A model generated the notes under the pieces. It saw only the letters and a list, made by a program, of their open reading frames with translations. It was not told the DNA's origin and ran no database searches. From Tuctoria greenei (taxonomy: Eukaryota; Streptophyta; Magnoliopsida; Poales; Poaceae), in the NCBI GenBank assembly GCA_036927565.1, contig JAYESD010000001.1:16616001-16680000 (forward strand): a stretch of 64,000 nucleotides of DNA. The letters run 5' to 3'. The translations under genes were made by a program, and so were the position numbers. Shown here one piece after another: positions 23,280 to 33,727 of the stretch. Position 1 is the first letter of the stretch. Every line of letters starts with the position of its first letter.

Positions 23280-24792
23280 GCTGTGTCGGTTCGTCTTGTG
23301 GATTGGAAACCATGCTTTAGAATTTTTGCCGTCCTATTATGAAGGACGAGGTTGCTTCTCGGGGTGTGGCCCCCGGCTTCCAGAGGCTGTAGCAGGTGTA
23401 GCTGGAGCACCGGCCGACTGCTTCTTTTTGCCGTTGGGCATCTTCTTCTTCTTGCCACTACCAGAGGTAGCAGATTCAATTTTGGAGGACTTCTGGTTAG
23501 CCTCTGGAGCTGGCTTGGAGTGCATTTCACGGCCCTCTGCAACTCTAGCGCATTTATCAGCTAGGCTGAAGAGTTCCGTGACACTGGTAACTTCTTTTAT
23601 AGCCAGCTTCTCTAACATTTTCTTATCTCGAACACCCTGTCTGAATGCAACAATAACAAAGGAGCTCGAGATAGAAGGAATGGTATTTTGTACCTGAGAG
23701 AATCATTGGATAAGGACCATAGCGATTCCCCCGACGTTTGCTTTACATCAAACAAGTCCAATTCAATGTCGGGCTGGGTATAGGAGCTCCCGAAGTTGGT
23801 AGTGTATTGCTGGCATAGTTCCACCCAACTATTAATGGAGTCGGGTGGAAGACTCATGAACCAGGACCTTGCAGTCTCGGTTAAATCCACCGGAAAGTAA
23901 TTGGCCATCACAGCCTCATCACCTCCTACTGCCAATATGGCACTTGAGTAGATTTGTAGAAATTCGGCGGGGTTGACTTTCCCGTCGAATTTTTCTGGCA
24001 AATGAGGCCGAACTTTCGTGGCCATCTGACCATGCGTAAATGCAAGGCCAGGGTAGAACAACCTCCTCCTACTCCTTGAGGAGCAGGGTTATCCCGAGCC
24101 TCTCGCTTTTGCGAGCACGCTCAATATGGACTCAGCCGTCCTGTTGCCGGTAACGGCAATCCAGTTCCGATCACTGGTCATGAATCGGAATCCTGGTGAT
24201 GGTATGGGTGTGTTGCGCCCCGGGGGGCAACGAAGTCACCTGCTGGGAGGCAGCACATCTCATTTGTTGACAGGCTTGTGGACCAAGCCGGTCAGACAAG
24301 GTCCGTCGTTGTGAAGGTGCTCGCCCCGAAGGGAGAGGACCTTGGTTACTGATGCCTGCAGCCGCAGTTACGACCAGATGGTCGACATCAGCCCTTTTTC
24401 CACTGCTCCATAGCACCCTGGGGTGCACCTGGAGGTGGTGGATGTTGTAGAAGAGCTCGCGCAGCAATGAGCGCATGCTCGGTGTTGTTGTTTGCCGATG
24501 CAATGATCGAAGCAGATGTCCCATCTCGTTGATCAGCATTGTTTGCTGGAACAGATGGTGCTACAGTACCTGCCAGAGCATTGGAACCTGTTGGTTGGTG
24601 AATGTTGGAGGGGTTGCCTCCAGCATGTTGTTCAGCATGATTGCCGTTGGATGATCCTGCAGCTGAATTCACCATCTTGTGATCTCGGAATGATGAGCCC
24701 CCTTCCTGTCGCGCTAAATGTCGAAGTGTTTGATATGACACTTCCCCCAGACCCGCTGAGAAGCAGCCCGCGAAGGTTCTTTTGGCACACAA
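23276..24792 (-). pseudogene. E2 gag
   Basis: It comes in several frames. The N-terminal leader (24,792-24,388) contains a His/Pro/Asn-rich segment. A middle piece ends at 24,171. The capsid core (24,061-23,612) has the gag signature KFDGKVNPAEFLQIY, then YFPVDLTETARSWFMSLP and SWVELCQQYTTNF. A C-terminal basic Lys/Ser/Pro-rich tail (23,618-23,337) follows after a frameshift near 23,615. The order and spacing match Tat gag. Confidence 0.83.
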
Positions 24793-25583
24793 AGATCAAG
24801 ATCAAGACGGTGACCTCAGATATTTACGTAGTTCGGGCCGCCTGAGTGTAACACCCTACTCCACGGGGTTTGTGTAATTGTATTGAGTGAGTGCATTCGC
24901 TAGGGTCAGGTTGAATCAGCTTGGATTCCCCTAGCTCAACCTTGATCAGCGTGTCCATGTTCGTGCGGTGCAGCCCTTTTATAGTTCTGAGGACTGACCG
25001 TTACAATGCTGCCTGGCCCGACATGTGGCCCTGGCGTGCTTAATGACCTAATACACTGTCTAAAGCATATTAAGTACAATTAATAGTGTGGTAACGTGCC
25101 TTCATGGCAGTATTACCCCTATTAACGGTGCACTGATCGTGTGTCATTAATATGGCATTAATAACACATTATCAGACCTTGTAACTGCCGCTTTAACCAT
25201 CCTTGAATGTCTGTAATGGACATGATCAGCTCGTATTTCTGTTGGTAACGAAGGTCCGGAGGCTCCACGGGTAGCAGATCTGGAGCTTTCCCTTTCGGGT
25301 GGGTAGGTCCGGGGTTACTGTACACGTGTCGGTACCAGAGCTCCTCTCTGACGGGGGCTAGGTCCGGGGCTGTTGTACACATGTAATCACCAGAGCTTCT
25401 CTTGGTTGGGAGTTTTATTCCGGTCTTATTCTACACGTGTTAACCCGGGAGCTAGCCATGTGAGGGGAACGGGTCCGGTGCAACTTGACATGTGGGACCT
25501 GCAAGGGCCTTCGACTCTGACGGGTGGAACTTTTTTGCACTTGTTGCGGTATCGTGGGGTACCCAGTACATAGGGTACCGACA
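24785..25583 (-). repeat. E2 5' LTR
   Basis: The outer end is clear: TGTCGGTACC on the - strand from 25,583. The inner end is less certain. The stretch gttcgggccg/ttacgtag (about 24,825-24,840), typical near the inner end of Tat LTRs, suggests it ends between 24,780 and 24,800. I could not identify a textbook primer-binding site. No second copy is in the window, so the limits rest on structure alone. Bases 25,584-25,588 (gatgc) would be the target duplication. Confidence 0.7.
24977..24984 (-). promoter_or_regulatory. Probable TATA box of the E2 LTR
   Basis: TATAAAAG on the - strand, in the middle of the LTR where the U3/R border is expected. It points toward gag. Confidence 0.55.
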
Positions 25584-25693
25584 GATGCATTATTTGTATA
25601 TGTCTTAGGTAACATGTAATTTTCGCATTTTAAAATTTTATTCGATTTAAAAATGTTTCTACTCAAGATATCACAACTATTTACTTGATGCAG

Positions 25694-26701
25694 TTCATGG
25701 GTCAAGGTAGCTCCAATCCTCAGTTTGGTCCACCGCAGCAATCTTACCTCGACATGATGCCTCATCCAATGCTGCCAGCACAACACGTTGGCTCCTTCTC
25801 ACAGGTAAAACTGCTTATCTTATTGACTCGAGTTATATGTTATATTGTAACAATTTGTGTTGCAGGGTTCCGAGAGTGGTCAACCGTGTGTTCCAAAACC
25901 TTACGGATTCATGTCACTATTGGCTTCTGGATTGCAGCAAAATGATCCAGGTAAACTGTAATTTTCGCATTTGACCAATTTATTCCATTTCAAAATAATT
26001 CTAATTAGGATGTCACAACTTGATGCAGTTTTTCAACCGATGAATTTCCCTCCGGTGCAGACCCACCCATCACAAGTTGGAGACGCAGTGGTATGCATGA
26101 CTTGTATACTTGTTATAATACTTTCATTATAAACGCATATTAATTAGCACAATATTAAAAAGGAAAGGGAAAGACTGAGCGGAGAGATGAAGTGAAAGAG
26201 GGAACAAGTGAGAGAGCGAGAGAGGAAGAGATAAATAGAGAGGGAGTGGAAGACATGGAGAGAGAGAGGGAGAGATAGAGAGAGAAAAGAAGTGATAGAT
26301 AGAGAGGGAGAGGAAGACATAGAGAGGTAGAGAGGGAGAGTTAGAGAGAGAGAGAAAAGAAGAGATAGATAGAGAGGGAGCTAGAGAGAAAGAGATAGAG
26401 GGAAAGGGGAAGAGATAGAGAGAGAGTGGGAGAGCGAGTGAGGGCGAGGGGATAGGGAGAGTGAGAGGAAATGAGAGAGCTTTTATAAGTTTTAGTCGAA
26501 ACCAACATGCTTCTCTTTTATTAAGTTAGTCGAAGTCAACATGTTACGTTATTAAGTTTCTCTTTTATTTGTTTATCATAGGGATCCCGTCATGGAACAC
26601 CGGAAGGTTGCGATGTTTTCCTTAACATCAACGAAGGAGGTGCGAGTGAAGGAGATGGGAGTGCACGACGTGCGAGTGGAGGCCCCCACAATGACATTTG
26701 A
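25694..26701 (+). pseudogene. CACTA-1 gene remnant, last four exons
   Basis: Four exons with GT-AG borders and compatible phases: 25,694-25,804, 25,866-25,950, 26,029-26,090 and 26,582-26,701 (TGA stop). They encode about 124 residues rich in Gln, Pro, Met and Gly, ending in a Gly/Ser/Ala-rich tail. No known domain is visible. A fifth intron begins at 25,609, so an earlier exon reached the E2 border. The position just inside the CACTA end suggests a TNPA-like second product, but it could be a captured host gene. No stops occur in the joined exons. The 5' part is lost. Confidence 0.6.
26160..26475 (+). repeat. GA-rich purine tract inside an intron
   Basis: About 315 bp of almost pure purine on the + strand, mostly imperfect gagaga with agag(g/a)agagag units. 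It lies in the last intron of the CACTA-1 gene (26,091-26,581). It has not been coding. Long purine tracts can form triplex structures. Confidence 0.85.
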
Positions 26702-26889
26702 ATTTCGTTTACTCATTTTTGCACTGTTGTGCTTGTGTTTGAAACGTTTGAAAACTTGTCTATGTTGCTATGTTTGAAATATTTGTGAACGTATATTACT
26801 ATTGTGGCTATATAATATTGTTGTGATGTCTGTGTATAATGGAGGCTCCCTAGCCGAGGAGGGAGAGGAAATAGGATGTTTAAAAAAAT

Positions 26890-27348
26890 ATATGTTATGT
26901 GTGTCAGTTTGGGCTAAACCAACGCCCATAGTCGCCCTCGGTACGCTATCCACGTTGCGAATTAAATGCGTCAATCTCCCTCTAATAGACACACTTAAAT
27001 GGAGTAAGAGCGTCGGTTTCTGCCGAACCGACTCTCAAAGACGCGCTCGGTACGCTTGCCACGTGTCACAGTAGGTGCGTCAGTGTTACCGAACCAACGC
27101 TCTTAAGTGCAGTAAAGGTGTCGGTTCTGTTGGCCGACTCCATTTAATCCTAAGGGCGTCGGCTCCCAGAAACCGACACTCATAACACATAAATGTGTCG
27201 GCCCCAACACACTTACATGTTAAAGGCGTCTGAACTATTTTGTCGGCTAAGTGCATCGGTTGACCGACGCTTTTTGCTTATGAGTGTCAGTTTCTATATA
27301 CAACTGACGCTCATATGGCCAACGCCCTATTGACGAATTCCTGTAGTG
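26890..27348 (+). repeat. CACTA-1 subterminal hairpins and TIR
   Basis: Six or more short inverted pairs of the type gcgtcggtt...aaccgacgc follow one another about every 30-60 bp (for example 27,009-27,036, 27,118-27,147, 27,164-27,182 and 27,252-27,272). The TIR is at 27,333-27,348. In CACTA elements such subterminal motifs are the binding sites for the element's own DNA-binding protein. Confidence 0.78.
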
Positions 27349-27599
27349 AGGGGCTCAGCCCCGTCGGCGCAAGAGCTCGGCCCCGTCGGCCATGGGCAGG
27401 ATGCTGCCTAGATCTAGATGAAGTAGATGGGGATTTTTAGCCTGGAGAAGGAGACGGGTGGGTGGTGCACTATTGAAGAGAAAGATTGAGAATGGGTGGG
27501 TGGTGCATTATTAAATAGGAGACGGGTGGATCCGTGTGAGGAAAGCTGATTGGTAGAGAAGTCAAAGCGTGGATAACGGAGGGTGCGGGCTTCAGGAGT

Positions 27600-27863
27600 A
27601 GTTTGACAGACGTTGTTTTATGGACTGCCTATGAATATACGTGTATTTTTACAGGTGTTAGTTGATTATCACAGACGGTTTGTATTACTGACTGTCTGTG
27701 ATAATATATATTTTTTCATAGGCGGTTTTAAGTTGCGGACCGCCTGTAATATGTTATTACCATAGACGGATTTTAATACATTTTACATCACAAGAATTTT
27801 CTTTTTACGAACCGTTTGTAAAAAAATTAATAGGCGCTTGCGAAAATGCTTTGTGCAGTAGTC
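27600..27863 (+). mobile_element. Second CACTA-like terminus
   Basis: It ends GCTTTGTGCAGTAGTC at 27,863, close to a CACTACTGCACAAAGC inverted repeat with the last base changed. It is preceded by hairpin motifs cagacggttt/gactgtctgtg (about 27,671-27,705) and taggcggtttt/ggaccgcctgt (about 27,719-27,750). The opposite end was not found. The 250 bp before it (27,349-27,599) holds only simple GC-rich and gggtgggtggtgca direct repeats. Confidence 0.5.
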
Positions 27864-28796
27864 ACCGAGCGGCGCACGAGCAAGAAGAAGAGAGGAACGA
27901 GCAGAAGAAAGCACTCTCCTGGACCCGGCACCTCACACATGGATTGTTGTGCTAGGTTTGCCATGGCGATCTCTCTCTATGTGAGTTTGTGGCACTCCAA
28001 AGAAATCAGATCGGTCAAGATTATTTATAGAGTAATACGTGTCTGAAATGTAAATTTTTTTCAGCTGACCTTTTAGATTCACTTCAAAATTTATGTTGGG
28101 AGTCTATTTCTCCTTTCTCAACTAGTTTCTCGATCGATATTCAAGTCGAGCGAGCAGCAGGGGCCAACGCGGGCACGGACCCAGAGCGGGCCGGTGTAGC
28201 GGAGCTGGGTGATGGTGGCAGCGGATATTGGCTGCGGCAGCGATTCTCAGCGGCGTTGGCGAAGGCAGAGCACTGGTGCGATGGAGCTCGAGCGCAGGCA
28301 TGGTGGCGGGTGCTGCGGAGCTCCCGCAGTGAGGCGCGTGGCCGCCGTCCGGTGCGGGTGCGGCTACAGCCAGCTGGGGGTGGCGGATGCGGCGCCGACG
28401 GCCATTTGGCCGGAATTTGCCAAGGTTTTTAATTTTCTTTATTATTAATTCTTAATTTGTAAGAACTATGTTAATTGTAAAATAGTCAGATAAAATAAAT
28501 TTGTCATTGATTAACCAATGGAATTAATGATTTATTACAAGAATTAGTGGTTAACAGTAGTGATTAGCTACTAATTATCCGGTGTCCGAAATTTTCTTAA
28601 ATTCCAGATCCGTAGAATCTAGACAAATCCTATAATTAATGATCTCATGCTGAGTTTCACCCTACTGCTCCGACCTAGGTAAACTAATAAGTCTCATACT
28701 CTTTTAACATTATACCAGCCATCGCTAATCTGCAGTACGATGCTGCACCGACCGACGACGAGTCAAGTCCGAAGGTACACATAAGATTTATATATA
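27864..28796. other. Spacer without a supported gene
   Basis: A GC-rich stretch at about 28,140-28,430 contains an ORF (28,209-28,448), but it has low-complexity Arg/Gly/Ala composition and no domain. The rest is AT-rich. I see no promoter, RNA gene or repeat that I can name. Confidence 0.4.
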
Positions 28797-29574
28797 GAGA
28801 TTATTGTGTTTCTACCCCTAATTTCAACCCTAATTGTTATTTTACTCTTGAAAATTAGAGTTTATGATTTTATCGCTACTTTTTCGAAATGAGGTCACCG
28901 TTTACCCTCCATTTCGAACATCGTTAAATCTGGTTAGATATAAATGATTTAACAAAATTAAATAAAGAATTGAGAAATAAAAAAAGACAAAACTATCCTT
29001 CTTTGTGCTAATCTATGCAAAGGAAGTTTTTTGGAAGATAAAAATACCAGAACGTTGTTGAAAAAGATAAATTACTGAATTTTGAAAAATTTGCATTCAA
29101 ATTCGAAATTTTAAAACGAACAAATTTCATTGAAATTCACAAAATTAATATTATCAGAATTTTTGAAATTTCAAAATCTAATTCAAATTTACAAAAATCC
29201 TGTTTGCAAAATTTCAATATATCTAATTTAGATTAATTTTTTTGGAATTTTAAAATTCAAATTTTCAGAATTTCAAATATCAAAATAAAAAATGAATGCA
29301 ATTCAAATAAATTTACCAAATTACAAATATTACATTCGAACAAATTTTCAGTGAAATATATCTTGTTCCGTAATACTACTAAATATATCTCTGATATGTT
29401 AACATGATAAGGGTATTTCTATCTTTTTCTCATAATTAACACCATAAACTGTCGTTAACGGAGTACTTGTATACTTTTGTTTGATTTAAAAACAAGGGTA
29501 AAATCACAATCCCTAAACTTGAAGGGTAAATCCCAATTAGACTTACAAATAAGGGTATAAACACAATAGCCCCA
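28797..29574. mobile_element. Mutator-like element with long inverted ends
   Basis: The left end (ttattgtgtttctacccc) and the reverse complement of the right end (ctattgtgtttataccct) match, and similarity continues imperfectly for about 85 bp. The interior is very AT-rich with repeated aattcaaattt-type sequence. The flanks share atatat, but no clean 9-bp duplication is seen. Long TIRs without coding fit a Mutator-like non-autonomous element. Confidence 0.5.
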
Positions 29575-29734
29575 TATATCTAAGTATTTATAGTCTACCC
29601 GCTAGATTTTAGCGATTAGTGATCAAAAAATATGACAATGGTAGCAAGAGCAGAATCTAAAAGATTAATCTAGTTGGAAAAGAGCAAATTAAGTATACCG
29701 AGAATCTTTTTGGGTTGTCATCCGCGTCACTCTC

Positions 29735-29930
29735 TCTTACACCTGTTTGGCAGAGTCTATACTTGTTGAAAAAATAGATTAATTGAAAAAATGATGAAAA
29801 CCAACTTGTATTTATATTTTTATTTTAGTTCATTTTGAGCAACAATTTAACTAATAATCTAATGAAAAACTTGTTGTTTGATACGCCTTCTGCTTGTTTT
29901 TATGAATAAGTTGTGCTATAAACTCTACCA
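29735..29930. mobile_element. Possible small MITE
   Basis: tgtttggcagagtctata near 29,746 and the complement of tataaactctaccaca near 29,912 form an imperfect inverted pair about 190 bp apart around an AT-rich core. No clear target duplication is visible. Confidence 0.3.
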
Positions 29931-30288
29931 CATGACCTCCTATCCAGCCCAGTACGCTTCCCTACGGCACATGTCAGCATCGCCATGCCTCAGGTAGTCA
30001 CAGGTCCATCGCATGTGCTTAGCTGCATAATTCAGTTCGAGCTCGAGTTAAAGGATAAAAGAGTCGAAACCAAAATTAATTCAAAGCTCATGAGTCTAAC
30101 GACCTCGAACTTGATAAGGCTCATTTAGATAAGTTTTGTATTGTAAATATTTTTTCCTTAAATATTATTTATTATCATTTTTAAACGGATCTCTTAAGTT
30201 CGAATTCAAGTTTTTACCGATTTCTGCCGAGACTAACTATTTAAACAAATCTTCTATAACCGTTCTTAGCTACGTAGCAGGATCAAAT
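29931..30288. other. AT-rich spacer
   Basis: No ORF, repeat partner or RNA gene was recognised. The last 8 bases (30,281-30,288, gatcaaat) are the left target duplication of the hAT element that follows. Confidence 0.5.
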
Positions 30289-30946
30289 CAGTGCTATCCT
30301 AAACGGTAAATGGTAGATAGTTGGTGGACCTCTGTTTACCATTTAGAAGGTTTAGACAGTGTTTAAACGGTGTTTAAACGGATTAAACAGTCTGTTATGT
30401 AGCAGCAAGGAAAAAATATTTTTTACTGCCCCGATCTACGATAGATGTTCAAATCAAGTTCAAACACATGTTTGGAAATAGAAACCAATTTAACTTCGAC
30501 ATCATATAAAAATTAAAGAGACAATCACAATATCACACCACCAAATAATAATATTGAGACTGAAAAACAGTGCATCTAGTAACGGAAACATTTATTTTAA
30601 CCTTCAACGGCTAATTGTTGTTTTATTATATTTTTTGAAACACATGTAATATTACTTTTCATGTGTTTGAGTGAAGCTTAGAAAATGTATTGATTTTAAT
30701 CAATTTGGTGATATTAATTTAAAACCTGCATCTGACTTGGAATTTTATGTTCACTTTTCCTAAACGGTTCTAAACACGTTTAAAATACACTTAATTTAGC
30801 CCGTTTAGCATGTTTAAACGGGTGTTGACCCGTTTAAACAGGTAAACCATTTAATCCAGCATTTAGGGGTTAAACTGCACAATTGCTCTCTGTTTACTGT
30901 TTAAACGCGTTTAGAAGGACTGTTTAGGCCGTTTAGGATAACACTC
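30289..30946. mobile_element. hAT-1: non-autonomous hAT element
   Basis: The perfect 8-bp duplication gatcaaat lies at 30,281-30,288 and 30,947-30,954. Terminal inverted repeats are CAGTGCTATCCTAAACGG on the left and, reversed, GAGTGTTATCCTAAACGG on the right (16 of 18). The 8-bp duplication and CA(G)TG start are hAT marks. GTTTAAAC occurs five times (30,361, 30,372, 30,812, 30,832, 30,899), mainly in the subterminal zones. No coding capacity. Confidence 0.85.
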
Positions 30947-31010
30947 GATCAAATATATTTCAGAATTCATTCGAATTTATACTGAGAAGAAGACAAGTTC
31001 ACTTAAGCCA

Positions 31011-31712
31011 TGTTGTCGGCATTTCGTATACCGACTAGTAAATCATATTGAAACACGTTCTTGTGGCTAGTTGCAAAAGACAAGTGATTTATACTGGTTC
31101 GGGCAAAAAGGGTCATACATCTAGCGAGTTAATACGTGATCTTTGTTAGCCAAAAAGGCGTAGAGAACATATTACAAGTGAGTTTTGCTCGAGTGAACTA
31201 TGGGAAATGTAATTGATTAGCGAAACATGTATGTAAGTGCGTAAATAAAACCCATAAGTAAATGCATATGTAAAGCTAGTAGAATGTGAATTCATTTATT
31301 TCGAAGGTGGCCTTGGGGCAACTTTTATAGAGGGTTGAGGTGGTCCTATCTAACCAACTTTTATCATAGTAGAGTCAGATTGTACAGTGTTTGTTTATGT
31401 ATAGTTGCCCGGGCTGCCCGGAATGCGAAAGCTTCATCGTCTGAACTTCTTCCTTATCGCCAAGGCTGCGTCACACATACACGGAGTACTCATTCATCCG
31501 CGACAAATAAGACGGATGACAGGTTTATCCTGAAAGGGTCACATCCATGTTATCCCTTTTGCGGAAGTTATGGCCCCAATCATCCGCTTTAAATCCCGCC
31601 AACTGCCTGCCTCTTCCGGCTTGAGCCCAAGAGGAATCATCCGCTCGATCTCTAAGGTCGGGACTTAGGGAGCTAGGTACCCCGACCTCGGCAGGTCGGG
31701 GCGTTGGCGGCA
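31011..31712 (-). repeat. Possible Tat-type solo LTR or LTR remnant
   Basis: The layout resembles the E2 LTR: inner-end stretch tggttcgggc near 31,097, a TATA-like CTATAAAAG on the - strand (31,322-31,330), and a GC-rich outer part ending ggtaccccgacc...ggcggca. TG and CA ends are possible at 31,712 and 31,011 on the - strand. No matching 5-bp duplication was found, so the limits are uncertain. Right of it, to 31,986, I see nothing specific. Confidence 0.35.
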
Positions 31713-31994
31713 TTGCCCCTCCCGGCGCTGGAGGGTCGATACGGTTCGTTATTGCATAGTGGTTGTTTACAATCGTCGAATCCCGTGTCTTCGGTATTAC
31801 AACTATAGAACCCTGTCACCTGTCGGTTGACAGATACCACAAGCCGTACAATTGCTTCGTGGCACTCGCTCTGCACAGCGCCTATCGGCCCGCGAACCAG
31901 CACATTACACCACTAATACGCACTCAAACCGTCTGCAGTGATGCACTGGAAAAGGTGGATAGTAGACATATACTAGAAGTATAGAGTACATGTA

Positions 31995-33453
31995 CATAAG
32001 GATGAAAACGGATTGAATATTTTCCGATATGTTCGGGTGTCGGATCCGAAAATATCCCATCTATATCCGTTTTGGTCAGATCCTATTCGGATACGGATTG
32101 GATATCGGATATTCATATTCGAATATCAGATCGAAAACGGCGCGGCTCAATATCCGTCCGAATAGTCGGATATCTATTTTCCATCGAATATATCTGAATA
32201 CAAATCCAGTTAATATCCGATTTGTTTTTGACCCAAAACCAACAGGTTCGGTGGCCTGGCCCAGTCGGCCTAACCGTAATCCACTCCCGCTCCCGTGTCT
32301 ATAGGTCGATCTCGTTCCCGTACGCCGTCTCGATCCCCAAGGGCGAAGGCCAACTGGGGGCTGGCCGAAGCTACGGATGGAGTCCCGGCTCCCGACTCGG
32401 TACGAGTACTCCCATTCCCGTCCGGCAGGCGATGGGCCGATGGCCGTCCACCGCCCACCACGCCGTTGCCGGCTCACCGCCCCAACGTCCCCACCGTCGC
32501 CGGCTCACTGCCCCCCACGCCTCCACCGCCGCAATGCTCTTGGAGGCACGGACTGACCGACGACCACGGAGGCACGGAGCCACGGACTAGTGACCACTAC
32601 TGACGCGGAGAGGAACGGGGCAAGCAAGCCAGGTGCAGAGAATGTTCTTTTTGTGTATGCCGGGAAGGTTTTTTGATGCCGGAAAGCTTCTGAAACGGAG
32701 ATGATGTCGGGAAGGCTTTTTGACGCCGCGAAGCTTCTAGAACGGAGATGATGCCGGGAAGGTTTTTTGATGCCGGGAAACTTCTGGAACGGGGAGAGGG
32801 AGAAAATAAGGCAGAGAAATACAAGAGTAAAAAGAGAGGAGAAAAAAAAGAAAAAGGAAAAAGAATAAAATGAAAAGATAAAAAGGGTTGAAGGAAAAAT
32901 AGGAAGAAATATGAAACAGAGGAAAAGAGAAAAAAATAGTTGTATTATATAATATAAAATGGATGGTAGTTGATATAGAGATGCAGTATAAACTCAATTA
33001 TAAGTTTGTTTCTTTGAATCATATATGCACTATTTATGAACATTTTTGTTTTTGATGTATAAACTATGTATGCATTTGATGCGGATGTATTATGAATTAT
33101 ATGTATGAACTATGAATTACGTGTAAAATTTTTAAATTTTAATTACATGTGTTATGTAAAATAATGTGATATGTGAAATCTTAATTTCATGTGCTATGTG
33201 TGAGGAGTATATATTTCTTTCATAGTCATTATTTAATGATGTCATATATGAAATGCTTTTTCCGAAATAAATATCCGACTTCATCCAATATCCATCAATT
33301 TCCGATCCGATGAATCTATTTTCGATACATCTGACATATCTGATACCATACCCGTTTTCGAAAACATCCGATCCGAATCTGTTTCTGAAATTATTTTGTA
33401 GATATCGATATGGAAAAACATTTTATCAGTCCATATTCATCCATTTTCATTCC
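31995..33453. mobile_element. hAT-2: hAT-like element with GC-rich cargo
   Basis: The duplication tacatgta lies at 31,987-31,994 and 33,454-33,461. The ends are aggatgaaaacggattg on the left and, reversed, ggaatgaaaatggatg on the right. GATGAAAACGGA-type ends with cggatatccg motifs are common in plant hAT elements. Both flanks (32,030-32,220 and 33,265-33,400) are full of cggatat/atatccg. The middle holds a GC-rich block (about 32,240-32,600) without a supported gene, a 47-bp tandem array and an A/G-rich stretch (32,810-32,945). Confidence 0.78.
32657..32797 (+). repeat. Three tandem copies of a 47-bp unit
   Basis: Copies start at 32,657, 32,704 and 32,751 with atgccgggaagg or a one-base variant and end aacggag(atg). 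Within each unit gatgccgggaa-like sequence appears twice, so the array probably grew from a shorter half unit. It lies inside hAT-2 just after the GC-rich block. Confidence 0.88.
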
Positions 33454-33727
33454 TACATGTATAGATTGAACATACCAGAAGAGTAGAGAGTATAAAGCAT
33501 GTGTTTAGAGTAATCGAGTGCGGATTGCCTCAGCGCATGCTCCCGTGCGAATGCAGGATCTAGCAGCCGGCTGCGATCTCTGATCTGTGAGACCTATGTG
33601 TGCTGAATATATTGACGATTTATATAAAAGCGAGAGTTCACACACAAAGTTTTGAATACTGCCGAAAAGCCCACTTCTGATTTTCTGAACTTGCGGGAAT
33701 CTGTTTTGTACTGTCTGAACTTCATCG

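Larger units (their letters stand above)
14925..25583 (-). mobile_element. E2: Tat-lineage Ty3/gypsy element, 3' end deleted
   Basis: Read on the - strand from right to left: 5' LTR (25,583 to about 24,790), gag, protease, RT, RNase H, a second archaeal-type RNase H, integrase, a non-coding gap, then a large ORF in the opposite direction (14,972-17,616). The second RNase H and the antisense extra ORF are marks of the Tat lineage (Grande, Retand and RIRE2 types). The 3' LTR that should lie left of the antisense ORF is absent. The LTR outer end reads TGTCGGTACC on the - strand. All pol frames carry stops or frameshifts. Confidence 0.9.
25584..27348 (+). mobile_element. CACTA-1: 3' part of a CACTA transposon
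   Basis: The right end is ...ATTCCTGTAGTG at 27,348, the complement of a CACTACAGGAAT terminal inverted repeat. The last 450 bp hold repeated inverted motifs as in CACTA subterminal regions. A gene remnant (25,694-26,701) lies just upstream. The left end is not in the window; E2 occupies the place where the element should continue. It is therefore a truncated copy. Confidence 0.8.

Noticed and set aside
23296..23697. A + strand ORF opposite E2 gag
   Set aside because: It is a shadow of the basic gag tail with no independent support.
28209..28448. Small GC-rich ORF as a host gene
   Set aside because: Low-complexity composition, no domain, no splice or promoter support.
32222..32603. Overlapping ORFs in the GC-rich core of hAT-2
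   Set aside because: No recognisable domain and several frames open at once, as expected from high GC content.
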